A stretch of 46,722 bases of DNA from contig NZ_JAQMFS010000045.1 in NCBI RefSeq assembly GCF_028308085.1, forward strand, positions 1 to 46,722. The letters are read 5' to 3'. A program made the translations under genes and the position numbers. Below the pieces are notes generated by a model. It searched no databases. It saw nothing but the letters and a program-made list of their open reading frames with translations, and was not told where the DNA came from. Shown piece by piece: positions 30,515-38,097 of the stretch (position 1 is its first letter; every line of letters begins with the position of its first letter). The stretch comes from Gemella haemolysans. Its GTDB lineage: Bacteria > Bacillota > Bacilli > Staphylococcales > Gemellaceae.

Positions 30515-31858
30515 TTAAAGATTCACTACAAATCTTGTTCCTTTTGGATTATTATCTAAAACAGCTATTTTACCATCATGTAATTCTACTATTTTTTTCG
30601 TAATAGATAACCCTAACCCTGAAGAATTATCCTCTGTTGTAGTTCTAGATTTATCTACTTTATAAAATCTATTCCAAATATGTTTTTTCTCAGCATCGCT
30701 TATTCCTATTCCATCATCAGCAACTTCAAGAATAATTCTATTCCTTTTAGCTAAACATACTGCTACTTCTGTTTCAGCATATTTTAAGGCGTTCGATAGC
30801 AAATTATCTATCATCCTCATAATTAGCGCTTCATTAGCATATACTGTAATATTTTCCTCTATATTAATTATTAGTTTTAAATTTTTATTATCGAATAAGA
30901 TTTTATAGTCTTCTATGGTATATTTTATTCGTTCCGACAAGTTTATTTCTTCTTTTGGAATCTCTAAACGACTATCTAATCTAGCTAATTCTAGTATTTG
31001 ATTTATCATAGATGTCATTCTCTTACTCTGTCTTTCAATAACATCAAAGGATTCTTTCGCATCTTCTACAGAATCTGTATACTTAGCTCCATATTCACTT
31101 TCTGCCATTATTACAGAAATTGGTGTTCGAAGTTCATGCGATACATCTGAACTAAATTGACGTTCCCTTTTTGAGGAATTTTCTAATGTTTCTAACATTT
31201 CATTAAAAACTTTACCTAACTTATGCACTTCATCAGTACCGTCTTCTATAGTAATTCTTTTACTAAGGTCATTACTTTTTGCAATAGTATCAGCAGTTTC
31301 AGTCATATCTCTAACCGGTTTTAATGAACTTCTAATAATTAAATATCCACCATACATTATAACTAATATAACGAATGGACTTCCTATACTCATGATTAGT
31401 GGCAATATCCAACCATTAATATTATTAGTAATTTGTACGACTCCTCTTACATATTTTCCATTTCCTAAACGGGCCGAACTTGTTTCCGAATCATAGTAAA
31501 GATATTTATTATGATTAACATCTTTATATTCAGAAATTACTCCTAGACTAAAATCATTAACTTTGAAATTTCTAGGTACAGAACCTGCAACAAGATTACC
31601 ATCTTTATCATAAACTGATAAGGCTACTCCATCTTCATATGGGGTGAACTTATCAGATCCACTTGAAATTTCAGCCACCTCTTCTATCAATTTCTTTTCA
31701 CTATTTTTTTCAACAACACTATCACTAACTAAAAATGTCCCAACTATCAGTGATCCTATTAATAAAACTATAAATGTTGTGTACCATAAAGTGATTTTAA
31801 AAGTCAGCGATACTTTTCTAAATGGAAATATCGATAATTTCTTAATTTTATTTAACAA
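30515..31858 (-). CDS. Sensor histidine kinase
   Basis: Membrane kinase of a two-component pair; 447 residues. Two membrane helices (about 22-43 and 152-175) flank an extracellular sensor of about 105 residues. A HAMP linker (about 176-228) follows. The HisKA phospho-acceptor is His241 in SSDVSHELRTP, and the ATPase domain shows DNLLSNALKYA (N box), VADDGIGIS (G1) and GLGLSI (G2). The start codon is TTG (31856-31858) with AGGGGG upstream, overlapping the regulator stop by 11 bases. Signal unknown; the adjacent PepSY gene suggests envelope sensing. Confidence 0.93.
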   Translation of the reverse strand: MLNKIKKLSIFPFRKVSLTFKITLWYTTFIVLLIGSLIVGTFLVSDSVVEKNSEKKLIEEVAEISSGSDKFTPYEDGVALSVYDKDGNLVAGSVPRNFKVNDFSLGVISEYKDVNHNKYLYYDSETSSARLGNGKYVRGVVQITNNINGWILPLIMSIGSPFVILVIMYGGYLIIRSSLKPVRDMTETADTIAKSNDLSKRITIEDGTDEVHKLGKVFNEMLETLENSSKRERQFSSDVSHELRTPISVIMAESEYGAKYTDSVEDAKESFDVIERQSKRMTSMINQILELARLDSRLEIPKEEINLSERIKYTIEDYKILFDNKNLKLIINIEENITVYANEALIMRMIDNLLSNALKYAETEVAVCLAKRNRIILEVADDGIGISDAEKKHIWNRFYKVDKSRTTTEDNSSGLGLSITKKIVELHDGKIAVLDNNPKGTRFVVNL

Positions 31859-32513
31859 AGTATCCTAACCCCCTTTTAGTGTAAATAATAGTCTTATCTG
31901 TACCGTTATCTAATTTTTTTCTTATATTTTTAATAATAACATCTACTATATTAGAAGCCCCGTCATAATCATAATCCCAAACGTGGTTAAGAATTTGATC
32001 ACGACTCAAGATACTTTCCTTATTTTTCATAAGGTATTCTAATACTTCATACTCCTTACCAGTTAAACCAATATTTTGACCATTTCTAAACACTTGTTTT
32101 TTCGAAATATCTAAAACAACATCATCAACTTGAATAACATTAGTCGCTAAACCATAGTTTCGTCTCATTAAAACTCTTATTCTAGCTAATAACTCATCAA
32201 ACTCAAATGGTTTAACTATATAGTCATCAGCTCCGCTGTCAAGGCCGACAATTTTATCCGCTAATGTGTCTTTTGCTGTTAACATTATAACAGGTGTATT
32301 ATTTTTACTCTCACGAAGTCTCGCTATAAACTCATAACCATCAACATTTGGCATCATTATATCAGTAATAATCAAATCGTACTCACTATAACTTACAAAA
32401 TCTAAAGCTTCCCTGCCATCAAAACAACTATCTACGCTATAATTATTTTTCTTTAAGTGCTTAGTAATTATTCTATTCAAATCGCGTTCATCTTCAACAA
32501 CAAGTATTTTCAT
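31848..32513 (-). CDS. OmpR-family response regulator
   Basis: A 221-residue regulator with a receiver domain (acidic pocket EDE at 7-9, phospho-acceptor Asp51 in IITDIMMPN, a Thr in MLTAKD, Lys in YIVKPF) and a C-terminal winged helix (LTGKEYEVLEYLMKN, VDVIIKNIRKKLD, GLGYFVK). It is transcribed with the overlapping kinase gene. The TTCAT direct repeats upstream of the PepSY gene have the 11-bp period expected for this family and are the likely targets. Confidence 0.94.
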   Translation of the reverse strand: MKILVVEDERDLNRIITKHLKKNNYSVDSCFDGREALDFVSYSEYDLIITDIMMPNVDGYEFIARLRESKNNTPVIMLTAKDTLADKIVGLDSGADDYIVKPFEFDELLARIRVLMRRNYGLATNVIQVDDVVLDISKKQVFRNGQNIGLTGKEYEVLEYLMKNKESILSRDQILNHVWDYDYDGASNIVDVIIKNIRKKLDNGTDKTIIYTKRGLGYFVK

Positions 32514-32568
32514 AACAATCTCCTCGTACTAAATTCTACTATATTTTACTTAATTCATATGTAAATGT

Positions 32569-32629
32569 AAAGGTAGTGACTAAAAAATCGTGATTTAGGA
32601 GGAATCTGTTTTGCAGAGTCTCCACCTTT
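32569..32629. repeat. Interspersed palindromic repeat, divergent copy 2
   Basis: AAAGGTAGTGACT (32569-32581) pairs imperfectly with GAGTCTCCACCTTT (32616-32629). The inner AAAAATCGTGATTT matches the copy at 37630. It lies between the response regulator gene and the ABC ATPase gene. Confidence 0.6.
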
Positions 32630-32678
32630 ATAATTTAATTTACATTCTAAAACAAAAAAATGAATTTAAAATGAAAAA

Positions 32679-32721
32679 ACGACCTAAATTAGTAATTTAT
32701 AAAATCACATATCTAAGTCGC
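32679..32721 (-). terminator. Terminator of the ABC transporter operon
   Basis: On the - strand GCGACTTAGAT (32711-32721) pairs with ATTTAGGTCGT (32679-32689) using three wobble pairs, then TTTTTTC. Located after the ATPase stop. Confidence 0.7.
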
Positions 32722-32732
32722 TTTCGTTACTT

Positions 32733-33506
32733 TTATTCACTTTCTTCTAAATTATAAAGTAATTCATATAATGCTTTTGCATCTAGTTTTTCTTTTTCTT
32801 CTTTGCTAATATCTCGAACTAATTCTCCTCGGTGAAGAACTATTATTCTGTTCCCATATTTTACCGCATCTTGAATATTGTGAGTTATCATTAAAGCTGT
32901 TAATTTCTTCTCTTCAATTTTTTGTCGAGTAAGTTCCATTATTTTTTTCTGAGTTTTTGGATCTAGTGCCGCTGTATGTTCATCAAGAAGTAAAAGTTTT
33001 GGAGTAGTCATAGTTGCCATTAAAAGTGCTATAGCTTGACGTTGACCTCCAGATAATAGACCCATTTCACTATCTAATCTATCTTCAAGACCTAAGTCTA
33101 AAGTTGCTAATAACTTTTTAAATAGTTCTCTATCTTCTTTAGTAGTTCCAGGCTTAAATCCTCTCACTTTTCCTCGACGAAGTGCTAAAGACATATTTTG
33201 TGCAACAGTCATACGAGGAGCTGTTCCATCTAAAGGATTTTGGAAAACTCTGCTGATAAATCCTGCTCTCTTATGTTCCACTATACTACTTACATCTTTT
33301 CCTTCTATTAAAATCTCACCACCATCTAGTGAAAAAGAACCAGCTAGTGCATTAAGAAAAGTTGATTTCCCCGCTCCATTTCCACCAAGAATAGTGATAA
33401 AATCACCATCTTTAATTTCTAGACTAACATTTTTTAATGCATGTTGTTCTCTAATCGTACCTGGAAAGAACGTTTTATCTATTTTATTAATTTTTATAAA
33501 TGACAT
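32733..33506 (-). CDS. trpZ: ABC importer ATPase (TrpZ-like)
   Basis: Energises import with the adjacent permease; 257 residues. Walker A GGNGAGKST near 41-49, Q-loop VFQNPLDGT, signature LLSGGQRQAI near 149, Walker B LLLLDEHTAALDP, switch His in MITHNIQD. The DEHTAALDPKT form and close pairing with a TrpY-type permease place it in the family that serves PF04392-type binding proteins. It starts 3 bases after the permease stop, with AAAGGATG inside the permease end. Tryptophan specificity is inferred from homologues and the leader. Confidence 0.88.
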   Translation of the reverse strand: MSFIKINKIDKTFFPGTIREQHALKNVSLEIKDGDFITILGGNGAGKSTFLNALAGSFSLDGGEILIEGKDVSSIVEHKRAGFISRVFQNPLDGTAPRMTVAQNMSLALRRGKVRGFKPGTTKEDRELFKKLLATLDLGLEDRLDSEMGLLSGGQRQAIALLMATMTTPKLLLLDEHTAALDPKTQKKIMELTRQKIEEKKLTALMITHNIQDAVKYGNRIIVLHRGELVRDISKEEKEKLDAKALYELLYNLEESE

Positions 33507-33509
33507 GAT

Positions 33510-34385
33510 CTATACATCCTTTCTCTTAGTTTTTAATTTTAACTGAGGTAGTGTTAAGAATATAGCAATAACTAGTGCTGAAACTAATTTAAAATCATTA
33601 GCTCCAATAATATTTAATTTTAACACTCCAACTAGTAATAATCTATAAATAATCGCACCACAAATTACACATATTAATCTTGTTGTAAAAGTTACATCCT
33701 TAAAGATTACTTCTCCTATAATAATCGCTGCTAAAGCTACAACTATAACTCCAATTCCACTATTAACATCTGAATAACCATTATTTTGCGCTAAAATCGC
33801 ACCAGCTAAAGAAATTATTCCATTAGCAAGCATTAATCCTAAAATCGTCATCGATTTAGTAGAAATACCTAAAGCTGTTGCCATCTTTTCATTATCTCCT
33901 GTTGCAATTAAACTCTGACCTAATTCTGTTGAAAAGAATAAAGACATAGCTAAGATAATTAATCCAGAAAGAATAATTCCAACAAGTACAGTATCATAAT
34001 GAGTTGGTAAGTTTAACCCCTGAATTTTACTAAAAATCGTATCTTTATTGATTAAACTTAAATTTGGTCTTCCCATAATTCTAAGATTCACTGATAATAA
34101 TGCAGTCATTGTTAGAATCCCTGCAAGTAAACTTGGTATTTTACAAACAGTAATTAAAAATCCTGTTACAAGTCCTGCTAACATTCCTGCTACTATAGAA
34201 ATTAATGTAGCAATAATGGGATTAATTCCATTATGTATACAGATTACGCATACCGCAGCTCCTAATGGATACGCACCCTCAGTAGTCATATCTGCAATAT
34301 TTAATACTCTAAAGCTAATAAATAATCCAAGCGATAATATTCCCCACAACATTCCTTGTGAAATCGCTGAAATAAATAAATCCAT
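33510..34385 (-). CDS. trpY: ABC importer permease (TrpY-like)
   Basis: A 291-residue membrane protein with about eight to nine helices, beginning MDLFISAISQGMLWGILSLG. The early LFISFRVLNIADMTTEGAYPLGAAV segment is the hallmark of BPD_transp_2/LivH-like permeases. It is preceded by AGGTG and lies about 150 bp after the binding-protein gene. A palindromic repeat occupies that gap and could reduce downstream expression relative to the binding protein. Confidence 0.88.
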   Translation of the reverse strand: MDLFISAISQGMLWGILSLGLFISFRVLNIADMTTEGAYPLGAAVCVICIHNGINPIIATLISIVAGMLAGLVTGFLITVCKIPSLLAGILTMTALLSVNLRIMGRPNLSLINKDTIFSKIQGLNLPTHYDTVLVGIILSGLIILAMSLFFSTELGQSLIATGDNEKMATALGISTKSMTILGLMLANGIISLAGAILAQNNGYSDVNSGIGVIVVALAAIIIGEVIFKDVTFTTRLICVICGAIIYRLLLVGVLKLNIIGANDFKLVSALVIAIFLTLPQLKLKTKRKDV

Positions 34386-34434
34386 TTTACACCTCTTTTT
34401 TTATTTTTCCCCTAAATTGATATTATATAATTTA

Positions 34435-34482
34435 GAGCGACTCATAAACAACTATTTATAATATCGATTTTATGAGCCGCTC
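34435..34482. repeat. Hairpin between the binding protein and permease genes (related repeat)
   Basis: GAGCGACTCATAAA (34435-34448) pairs with TTTATGAGCCGCTC (34469-34482). It resembles the GAGTGACTC family. Inside the operon it may stabilise the upstream message or partly terminate. Confidence 0.6.
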
Positions 34483-34536
34483 CTTTAATATATTTACTTC
34501 CTAAAATAGTTTGTTAATAATATAATATCAATAATG

Positions 34537-35541
34537 TTATTTTTTATCTACTACTTTTGCTTTATCTTTAATTTCTTTTGGAATTTCGATTCCTAATTGT
34601 TTTGCTTTTGCTTCATTTAAGTAAATTACACCCTCATTAGCAAGTACGATTGGCATATCTTTAGTATCTGCACCTTTTAATACTTTAGCAACAACTTTTG
34701 CTGTTTCAACACCGATTTGATATTGGTCAACACCTAGTCCTAAAAGTCCTCCATCAGCTACCATTGTATCTGCAGATGGGAATACTGGAATTTTCTTAGC
34801 GTCTGTTACTTTTACTACTGTTGCCATTGCACTAGCGATTGTGTTATCGATTGGTACAAAAATTGCATCAGTTTGTGAAGCAAGGCTTTCTGTTACTTGT
34901 TGAATATCATTTGTATTCGCTACTGTTGATACTTTAACTTCTAATCCTAATTCTTTAGCTAATTTTTCAGCTTCTTGAGCTTGTTTTACAGAGTTATCTT
35001 CACTTGCTGTGTAAAGAATACCAACTTTTTTCATGTTAGGTAATACTTTTTTCATGATTTCAAGTTGTTGTTTAATTGGAGTTCTATCACTAACACCAGT
35101 AATGTTGTTTCCTGGTTTATCTTCAGCTTTAATTAATCCTGCTTCAACTGGATAAGTAATACCACCCATAATGATTGGTTTATCTTTAGTTGCGTTTGAT
35201 AGAGATAAAGTAGCTGGTGTTGTAATACCTACTAAAATATCGTTGTTATCTGTTACTAATTTTTGACCCATACTCGCTAAGTTACTTTGATCACCTTGAG
35301 CATTTTGAAGATCAATTTTTAAATTCTTGCCAACTTCATATCCTTCTTTTTTAAGTCCATCTTCTAAACCTTTATAAATTTGATCAAGAGCTGGGTGACT
35401 AAGTAATTGAAGTACCCCTACTTTTACCTCTTTATTATCAACTTTTTTAGTATCTTCACCTTTCTTACTAGAGAAGTAACCATAACCTAATACACAAACT
35501 AATAATACCGCAAATGCTACAAAAATTTTATTTATTTTCAT
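34537..35541 (-). CDS. trpX: ABC importer substrate-binding protein (TrpX-like, PF04392 type)
   Basis: Binds the ligand outside the membrane for the TrpYZ-like importer. The 334-residue protein starts MKINKIFVAFAVLLVCVLGY at 35541 after AAAAGGAG; a longer upstream frame lacks a ribosome site. The N-terminal hydrophobic helix has Cys in LLVCVLG but no proper lipobox (Val rather than Gly/Ala/Ser before Cys), so it may be membrane-anchored. The mature part matches ABC_sub_bind proteins (VGVLQLLSHPALDQIYKGLE, ITGVSDRTP, VGILYTASEDNS, VFPSADTMV, GLLGLGVDQYQIG). Streptococcal relatives are TrpX. The Trp codon in the leader peptide supports tryptophan as ligand, which is inference. Confidence 0.85.
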   Translation of the reverse strand: MKINKIFVAFAVLLVCVLGYGYFSSKKGEDTKKVDNKEVKVGVLQLLSHPALDQIYKGLEDGLKKEGYEVGKNLKIDLQNAQGDQSNLASMGQKLVTDNNDILVGITTPATLSLSNATKDKPIIMGGITYPVEAGLIKAEDKPGNNITGVSDRTPIKQQLEIMKKVLPNMKKVGILYTASEDNSVKQAQEAEKLAKELGLEVKVSTVANTNDIQQVTESLASQTDAIFVPIDNTIASAMATVVKVTDAKKIPVFPSADTMVADGGLLGLGVDQYQIGVETAKVVAKVLKGADTKDMPIVLANEGVIYLNEAKAKQLGIEIPKEIKDKAKVVDKK

Positions 35542-35612
35542 TTTAATAATCTCCTTTTTTACTTTAATAATATTTTTTGTAATCAAAATTTAGAAGCGTA
35601 TCTATAGAAAAA

Positions 35613-35638
35613 GACCACTAGCATAATATCTAGTGGTC
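35613..35638 (-). terminator. Second attenuator terminator in the trpX leader
   Basis: - strand arms GACCACTA (35631-35638) / TAGTGGTC (35613-35620), then TTTTT. Its 5' arm (ACCACTAGA, 35629-35637) can also pair with the 3' arm of the first terminator (TCTAGGTGGT, 35664-35673, one bulged G), which would disarm it. Confidence 0.75.
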
Positions 35639-35663
35639 CCTCGACATTTTTTTAATATAAAAA

Positions 35664-35687
35664 ACCACCTAGATATTTCTATGTGGT
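35664..35687 (-). terminator. First attenuator terminator in the trpX leader
   Basis: - strand arms ACCACATAGA (35678-35687) / TCTAGGTGGT (35664-35673) around AATA, then TTTTTTA. The 5' arm is also complementary over nine bases to CCACATAGA on the + strand at 35712-35720, that is, to TCTATGTGG of the transcript, forming an antiterminator. Confidence 0.8.
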
Positions 35688-35711
35688 CTCATTTTTTTCA
35701 TCACAAATAAT

Positions 35712-35787
35712 CCACATAGATACTTACTTCTCACCTGAGAGTCGTATCTATGTTAAAAAGAAACAAGATCGACTCAGTATCTAGTGG
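35712..35787 (-). promoter_or_regulatory. Antiterminator and protector segments of the trpX leader
   Basis: In transcript order: CCACTAGATAC (35777-35787), GAGTCG (35770-35775), CATAGATAC (35744-35752) followed by CGACTC (35739-35744), and GTATCTATGTGG (35712-35723). GAGTCG pairs with CGACTC. CATAGATAC pairs with GTATCTATG. TCTATGTGG pairs with the first terminator's 5' arm. These pairings exclude one another in sequence. No T-box core (AGGGTGG..ACC) is present. Confidence 0.7.
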
Positions 35788-35837
35788 CTTTGCCAACGAA
35801 TATTTAATTGTAGCGTGTCAACTTGATACAGTTTCAT
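35781..35837 (-). CDS. 18-residue leader peptide with one Trp codon
   Basis: ATG at 35837 after AAAGGAG, encoding MKLYQVDTLQLNIRWQSH and stop TAG (35781-35783). It lies about 30 nt after the predicted transcription start and ends inside the first pairing segment. The single TGG (35793-35795) is four codons before the stop, so a ribosome held at Trp rather than at the stop shifts by 12 nt, which is enough to expose GAGTCG (35770-35775). This fits ribosome-mediated attenuation in response to tryptophanyl-tRNA. Confidence 0.7.
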   Translation of the reverse strand: MKLYQVDTLQLNIRWQSH

Positions 35838-35874
35838 AAATCTTTTTTCTCCTTTACGTTTAATTCTTGTTTAC

Positions 35875-35903
35875 ATTATAGCAACAGTTTTTTTTATTGT
35901 CAA
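35875..35903 (-). promoter_or_regulatory. Consensus sigma-A promoter of the trpX operon
   Basis: - strand -35 TTGACA (35898-35903), 17-bp spacer, -10 TATAAT (35875-35880): a perfect match to consensus, as expected for an operon controlled after initiation. The start would be near 35868. Confidence 0.9.
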
Positions 35904-36095
35904 GATATTTTTCAAAAAAAATTAAAAGATTCTGACAATTTATCTAAAATTATTAATACCTTTGAATTTTTAGCTTGTAAAGAAAATAGTAAATACGAAT
36001 ATTTTCAAAAAAATATTAAAAAGATATTAATGGTGTTTTATGTATATTTGCTGTACTATAAAAACTAAGGTATTTTCTTAATTATTTTTGAAACT

Positions 36096-36118
36096 TATGA
36101 AAATAATTCGTTTTCATA
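36096..36118. promoter_or_regulatory. Inverted repeat upstream of the MFS gene
   Basis: TATGAAAA (36096-36103), 7-nt centre, TTTTCATA (36111-36118). Shares the TTTTCAT half with two palindromes nearer the promoter. Confidence 0.55.
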
Positions 36119-36210
36119 GTTAAAATATATATATTTAAATATTAATACACATATATAATCTTTTAGTTCCTGTTATACCATCATTTATTATTAATTATAA
36201 TAAATAGTAT

Positions 36211-36222
36211 TTTTCATGAAAA
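36211..36222. promoter_or_regulatory. Operator-like palindrome TTTTCATGAAAA
   Basis: Perfect 12-bp palindrome 50 bp upstream of the MFS -35; repeated 30 bp downstream. Confidence 0.55.
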
Positions 36223-36239
36223 TAAAATTGAAAATATAT

Positions 36240-36255
36240 AATTTTCATGAAAATT
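36240..36255. promoter_or_regulatory. Operator-like palindrome AATTTTCATGAAAATT
   Basis: Perfect 16-bp palindrome ending 5 bp before the MFS -35. Centre-to-centre distance to the previous palindrome is 31 bp, about three helical turns, so both sites face the same side. The regulator is not in the window. Confidence 0.6.
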
Positions 36256-36260
36256 TACAC

Positions 36261-36289
36261 TTGAAAATAGATTTGCTGAGGAGTATTAT
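36261..36289 (+). promoter_or_regulatory. Promoter of the MFS gene
   Basis: -35 TTGAAA (36261-36266), 17-bp spacer, -10 TATTAT (36284-36289). The rest of 35904-36210 is AT-rich without a credible gene. Confidence 0.65.
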
Positions 36290-36335
36290 ATATATATGTT
36301 ATTAAAAAATAAAAAAGTAAGTTAGGAGAATTTTT

Positions 36336-37553
36336 ATGGATAGCCAGATAGCTATAGAAGAAAAAGACAAATTATTTAATAAAGGATTTATAACAATTAC
36401 TACAATTAATTTTATCGTATTTTTAATTTACTACTGTTTCGTAGTTATTACAGCAAAATACGCAACATCTCAACTAGGTGCTACTGCTGCTCAAGCAGGA
36501 TTCGCCGCTGGTATTTATATTATCGGTACACTTATTGCCAGACTTTATATTGGGAAAAAATTAGAAATTGTTGGTCGTAAACAAATTTTACGTTTTGGAG
36601 CATTAATCTATTTAATCACAACAGCAGCTTACCTAATTTCATCTAACATTGTTATTTTAGATACTGTTCGTTTCTTAAATGGATTTGCTTATGGAACTAT
36701 CTCAACTGCAGCTAATGCAATAGTTACAACTTACATTCCTAAATCTCGTAACGGTGAAGGTATCAACTACTACGGATTAAGTACAAGTTTAGCAGCTGCA
36801 ATCGGACCATTTATCGGTATGTTATTACTTCCTATTACAGGATTTAATGCAGTTATTATTTTAGCAATCGTATTATCTGTAGCAGTTACAATTGCTTGTT
36901 TCTTATTCCCAGTTCAAAATATTGAATTAGACGAAAAACAAAAAGAATTACTAAACAGCTGGGCTTTAAATACATTTATTGAATACAAAGTATTATTCAT
37001 CTCTACTGTAGCATTCCTAGTTGGTTTAGCTTACTCTAGTGTATTAGGATTCTTATCTATCTATGCTGATAGCTTAAACTTATCTACTGCTGGGGCATTC
37101 TTCTTTGTAGTATATGCTCTTATCGTTACAGTTACTCGTCCATTCGCAGGACGCGTATTTGATGCACGTGGTGAAAATGCAGTTATGTATCCAAGTTTTG
37201 TATTCTTAACATTAGGATTATTAATGTTAAGTTTCACAAACGGTAGCTTCATGTTATTATTCTCTGGTGCTTTAATCGGTTTAGGATATGGAACATTCAT
37301 GTCAAATGGACAAGCAGTTTGTTTAAAACTTGTTGATTCTACTAAAGTAGGTATTGCATTATCTACATACTTCATTGGATTAGACCTTGGTCTTGGATTT
37401 GGACCATATGCACTAGGTACAGTTCAAGGAATCTTATCATACAGAGGAATTTACATCCTTTGTGCAATAGTAACAATTGGAGTAACTGTTCTTTACGCTA
37501 TGTTCTACAAAGGTAAAGAAGTACCAGTGCTAAAAACTAAAACTAGTCGATAG
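36336..37553 (+). CDS. MFS transporter
   Basis: A 405-residue major facilitator protein with about 12 membrane helices. The loop 2-3 motif is YIGKKLEIVGRKQILRFG (motif A-like), and VTRPFAGRVFDARGENA is its counterpart in the second half. The central loop (about 200-215) is short. It most resembles drug or small-metabolite exporters of Bacilli; the substrate cannot be told. AGGAG precedes the ATG. Codon choice is noticeably more regular than in flanking genes (frequent CGT, GGA, TTA), suggesting good expression. Three inverted repeats upstream suggest ligand- or metal-responsive control. Monocistronic, with a strong terminator. Confidence 0.9.
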   Translation: MDSQIAIEEKDKLFNKGFITITTINFIVFLIYYCFVVITAKYATSQLGATAAQAGFAAGIYIIGTLIARLYIGKKLEIVGRKQILRFGALIYLITTAAYLISSNIVILDTVRFLNGFAYGTISTAANAIVTTYIPKSRNGEGINYYGLSTSLAAAIGPFIGMLLLPITGFNAVIILAIVLSVAVTIACFLFPVQNIELDEKQKELLNSWALNTFIEYKVLFISTVAFLVGLAYSSVLGFLSIYADSLNLSTAGAFFFVVYALIVTVTRPFAGRVFDARGENAVMYPSFVFLTLGLLMLSFTNGSFMLLFSGALIGLGYGTFMSNGQAVCLKLVDSTKVGIALSTYFIGLDLGLGFGPYALGTVQGILSYRGIYILCAIVTIGVTVLYAMFYKGKEVPVLKTKTSR

Positions 37554-37570
37554 TAATATTAAAAACTTTA

Positions 37571-37600
37571 AAAAGTAGTCCTAAATTTAGGACTACTTTT
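37571..37600 (+). terminator. Terminator of the MFS gene
   Basis: Perfect 30-bp palindrome, AAAAGTAGTCCTAAA (37571-37585) with its complement, then more T. Confidence 0.9.
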
Positions 37601-37629
37601 TTTATAGATATTTATTATTGATAACAAAA

Positions 37630-37684
37630 GGGAGTGACTCAAAAATCGTGATTTCGTAGAAATCGATTTTGTCGAGTCACCCCC
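37630..37684. repeat. Interspersed palindromic repeat, best-preserved copy
   Basis: GGGAGTGACTC (37630-37640) and GAGTCACCCCC (37674-37684) close a hairpin with inner ATTTC/GAAAT arms. It lies between convergent MFS and MazG-like genes. Confidence 0.8.
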
Positions 37685-37689
37685 GAACA

Positions 37690-37742
37690 GTTTATTAGAT
37701 ATCTAAAGAGCTTTTACAAGGCGAATTTAGATATCAATAAAC
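37690..37742. repeat. Second hairpin, adjacent to the palindromic repeat
   Basis: TTTATTAGATATCTAAA (37691-37707) pairs with TTTAGATATCAATAAA (37726-37741), one bulged A. Unrelated in sequence to the adjacent repeat; role unknown. Nothing else is seen up to 37805. Confidence 0.65.
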
Positions 37743-37805
37743 CACTGCATCTATATATTATCATATGAACTTTGTTAAATTTTAAGACTTTTGAGTCAAC
37801 CTCTT

Positions 37806-38087
37806 TTATTTTTCTGGATAACGTCTTGCGACATCAACTAACTTATCTTTTATAATCTTTTTAGGATCTTCATTAAGATGATAACACATTGCAAGAGCAT
37901 AAATTAGTACGTCTGCCAGTTCATCTTTTATCTCTTGTATATCATCTCCTTCTTCGCTCCATTGAAAATGTTCTAGTAATTCTGCCGCTTCTATCGATAT
38001 ACTTTTAGAAAATCTTTCTAAAGTATCATACTCTCCCCAACCTCTTTTTTCTCTAAACTCAGTTATTATAGTTTTTAACTCTTCCAT
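37806..38087 (-). CDS. MazG-like nucleotide pyrophosphohydrolase
   Basis: A 93-residue all-alpha NTP pyrophosphatase of the MazG/RS21-C6 type that likely cleans up non-canonical or excess nucleotides. The metal-binding pattern EAAELLEHFQW (near 33-43) and EIKDELADVLIYAL (near 52-65) is intact. AAAGGT precedes the ATG. It begins 10 bases after the rsmA stop and is the last gene of the rnmV-rsmA group. Confidence 0.88.
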   Translation of the reverse strand: MEELKTIITEFREKRGWGEYDTLERFSKSISIEAAELLEHFQWSEEGDDIQEIKDELADVLIYALAMCYHLNEDPKKIIKDKLVDVARRYPEK

Positions 38088-38097
38088 CTTTTTACCT

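Noticed and set aside
35587-35870. T-box riboswitch upstream of trpX
   Set aside because: The position suggested one, but the conserved T-box core (AGGGTGG..ACC) is missing; the leader peptide and segment pairing explain the region better.
35823-36068. 81-codon + strand frame over the trpX promoter
   Set aside because: It overlaps the leader peptide and a consensus promoter on the other strand, has no ribosome site and a low-complexity product.
36297-36326. Nine-codon frame (MLLKNKKVS) before the MFS gene
   Set aside because: An upstream GAGGAG exists but overlaps the predicted -10, so it would not be transcribed as a leader.
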